From positions 14,230,098 through 14,294,097 of the forward strand of contig OY740772.1 in assembly GCA_963513935.1 (NCBI GenBank): 64,000 nt of DNA, written 5' to 3'. The position numbers and the translations under genes are program-made. This stretch comes from Aphrophora alni (lineage: Eukaryota > Arthropoda > Insecta > Hemiptera > Aphrophoridae). Below the pieces are notes generated by a model. The model saw nothing but the letters and a program-made list of their open reading frames with translations. It was not told the DNA's origin and did not search any database. Shown here piece by piece: positions 62,263 to 64,000 of the stretch (the stretch's first letter is position 1; every line of letters starts with the position of its first letter).

Positions 62263-62299
62263 AATTTCTCCCGTGGACATTTTATATCAAATTTTATCT

Positions 62300-63090
62300 T
62301 CATCTTTAGACGTGTCAGATCATCTGGAAAACATCTTCCTTTCCCGACCATCTCTCCACATATTCTCGAGAAACATTTTCCTCAACTTGAGCATTTCATC
62401 TTCCTTTTTTGTAATCTCGTGTGTTTTTTTCCGCATTCTGATATTCCCTTCATCCTCATTACGCACCCTACACATTATGAAAGTTTCTTCTTGATTGTCT
62501 CTTTCACGGATTCAACCTTAATCCTACCACAGTGGTCTTCATATTCTTGATCCTTCTCCATCTAAGGCTCAAACCATATGTTAATTGGGTTGATACACTT
62601 TATACACACTTGTCTCTCAGGACCTTAGTTTTAGTGGTTACAGGCGTAGCAATGCCGAGAGCCTAGCTAGATGTATCTATAATTATTTTTTTCATGTTTC
62701 CTTGAGTTTAAGCTTTTCCCATCTTTCTCTTAATAAAGCGATGATTAACGAAAGATTGTTTAGCTTTAAACGACAAGGAGAAAATTCAAATTTCATCTGT
62801 ATCATCATTTTTGAACGAATCATCTAGAAGCTATTCCGTTCCCGACAATCTCTTCACATCTTCTTCTCCATCAGTCTATTTCTTTAGCCTTCATACCCTC
62901 CTGAACTTGATCCTTTTATCTTATTCGTCGTGGTCTTCCATAGTTCTTCATCTTTTTCTATAATCTCTAGTGCTTTTTTTTAGGGATTCTGATATTCTCC
63001 AAATGTTTCCTCTTGATTGTTTCTTTCGGCGATTTAACATTAAACCATCCATGAAGGTTCGGTCATATCTTTCTTCATCCACTGATTCTA
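62300..63090. repeat. Diverged direct duplication plus a family A fragment
   Basis: The block 62310-62560 (CATCTGGAAAACATCTTCCT, TTCCCGACCATCTCTCCACA, CTCTTTCACGGATTCAACCT) recurs, diverged, at 62820-63085 (CATCTAGAAGCTATTCCGTT, TCCCGACAATCTCTTCACAT, TTTCTTTCGGCGATTTAACA). Between them, at 62615-62720 on the minus strand, lies a family A fragment. The pyrimidine-rich strand and the reading CFPDDLTRL on the minus strand hint at LINE-like origin, which I cannot confirm. 63090-63595 is more of the same type without clear landmarks. Confidence 0.5.
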
Positions 63091-63595
63091 ATTAAAATTG
63101 TTTAATAGTGTATTGTATACATAATTGTCCCTTATTTAAGTTTAATCGCAATGTTATATCTATTTATACATATATAGATCATTTTCTATATTACTCAATT
63201 ACCCTTATGCATTTCCTTATATATATATTTTTTTCTAGTACTCTTATAGGCATTCTTATTTCCTCTATTAATACGTACCCAAACCTTTACTAACTCTTCT
63301 CTTTCAGCGATTCAACCTTGAGCCCATTTCTTTTTATACCCCCTACTTGTAACAATATCTATTCCCTCTCCAAATCTTATCTCTTTCATCTGCAGTTTGT
63401 TCCAATCTTTCTTTGTCCATTTCCATCTCTCTGACACATATTTTGATAGTACATACGTCATTGTTTTGATTCTTTTCTCATGTTCCAACGCATCTTATTG
63501 GTATCTTATCATTAGTGGCGATCTTGCTTCCTAGGTGATTGAACTAAATATTACGGTCCAGCAATAAATGGCAAAACAAAACATTAAAAATAAAT

Positions 63596-64000
63596 AAATA
63601 ACTTACTTACTTACTTTACTTTAGCCAATGCCCGCTCTTGGCTGTTGGGCCATTCGGCGTCGAGCTTCCCAGTAACAACCAATTCTGGACAGCTGGTCGT
63701 CCAGCTCGGGGCAGGTTAAGATGTGGTCCCCGTCCATGATACCATCGAGACAAAGCGGACATGTATCAGATTCTGCAAGGCCAAAACAATGGAGATGGGC
63801 CTGGAGATAATCGTGGCCTGTCAAGCGTCGGAAGTCAGCCACGGCAGTTGCCCTGTCAGTTGAGGACGGCAGGGGGCCGCGACTGACAAGCGATGCCCAC
63901 TGTTTTTCTCTGCTGGCTTCCTCGTTCCTTTGTTTGATGTGGTGTCTAAAAGTTGCATCAATAAGGTGCCTGGCAGAGGTGAGGCTGGTTTCAACGATTG
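63596..64000 (-). pseudogene. LINE C-terminal end, runs off the window
   Basis: On the minus strand, from 64000 inward the frame reads IVETSLTSARHLIDATFRHH, IKQRNEEASREKQWASLVSR, then ADFRRLTGHDYLQAHLHCFG, LAESDTCPLCLDGIMDGDHI and LTCPELDDQL, ending QQPRAGIG and a stop at 63621. R-x-x-T-G-H-x-x-x-x-x-H-L and the C-x2-C...H-x4-C knuckle are the C-terminal signature of R1/Jockey-like LINE ORF2 proteins. After the stop comes a short 3' region with (AAGT)n/(TTTA)n (63596-63615), a typical simple-repeat LINE tail. This piece has no stop within the window, so the upstream element may be fairly young. Only its last 126 or so residues are visible. Confidence 0.85.

Overview
The window is AT-rich nuclear DNA from an animal, almost certainly an insect. 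The reasons are small GT-AG exons separated by introns of many kilobases, mariner, pogo and hAT-type transposons, many decayed non-LTR retrotransposons, very long (GA)n arrays, and two protein families whose exons read cleanly. A hemipteran is my guess, but nothing here proves it. I see no bacterial operon, CRISPR array or intact tRNA/rRNA gene.

Two host genes are supported by several exons with matching splice phases. On the + strand, exons at 732-930 and 11245-11425 encode the AIP3/Bud6-like N-terminal domain of the SRCIN1 (p140Cap)/KIAA1217 (SKT)/AGAP005037 family. Both ends of the gene lie outside what I can see. On the - strand, exons at 31333-31537, 24996-25101, 21323-21537 and 18051-19115 join in frame. 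They give about 529 residues of a secreted pentraxin-domain protein with a His-rich, charged C-terminal extension; its first coding exon was not found. Unless exons of the + gene were missed, the pentraxin gene lies inside or just beyond a very large intron of that gene.

The rest is mostly repeats. 1-11 kb: LINE relics, a 42-bp minisatellite, a pogo-type element and a mariner-like transposase relic, all in the intron of the + gene. 11-18 kb: dispersed repeats. 18-31.5 kb: the pentraxin gene, with a hAT MITE (8-bp target duplication), two long-TIR elements, an internally deleted mariner and a LINE RNase H relic in its introns. 31.5-43 kb: another long-TIR element and unclassified repeats. 43-46.5 kb: three (GA/CT)n arrays; a 5'-truncated LINE sits between two of them, and the whole assembly interrupts a copy of a dispersed repeat. 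46.5-49 kb: two more LINE relics and a 531-bp TIR element. 52.5-53.4 kb: a near-perfect palindrome with arms of about 410 bp. 55.2-57.1 kb: a 16-bp tandem triplet and a 15-bp minisatellite of about 74 copies. 57.9-59.1 kb: a second copy of a long-TIR family. 60-64 kb: repeats, one weak exon candidate, and a LINE 3' end running off the window.

The most notable signals are the nested GA-microsatellite/LINE structure, the palindrome, the long-TIR elements with TA at both ends, the translatable minisatellites, and the pentraxin protein whose usual calcium ligands look substituted.
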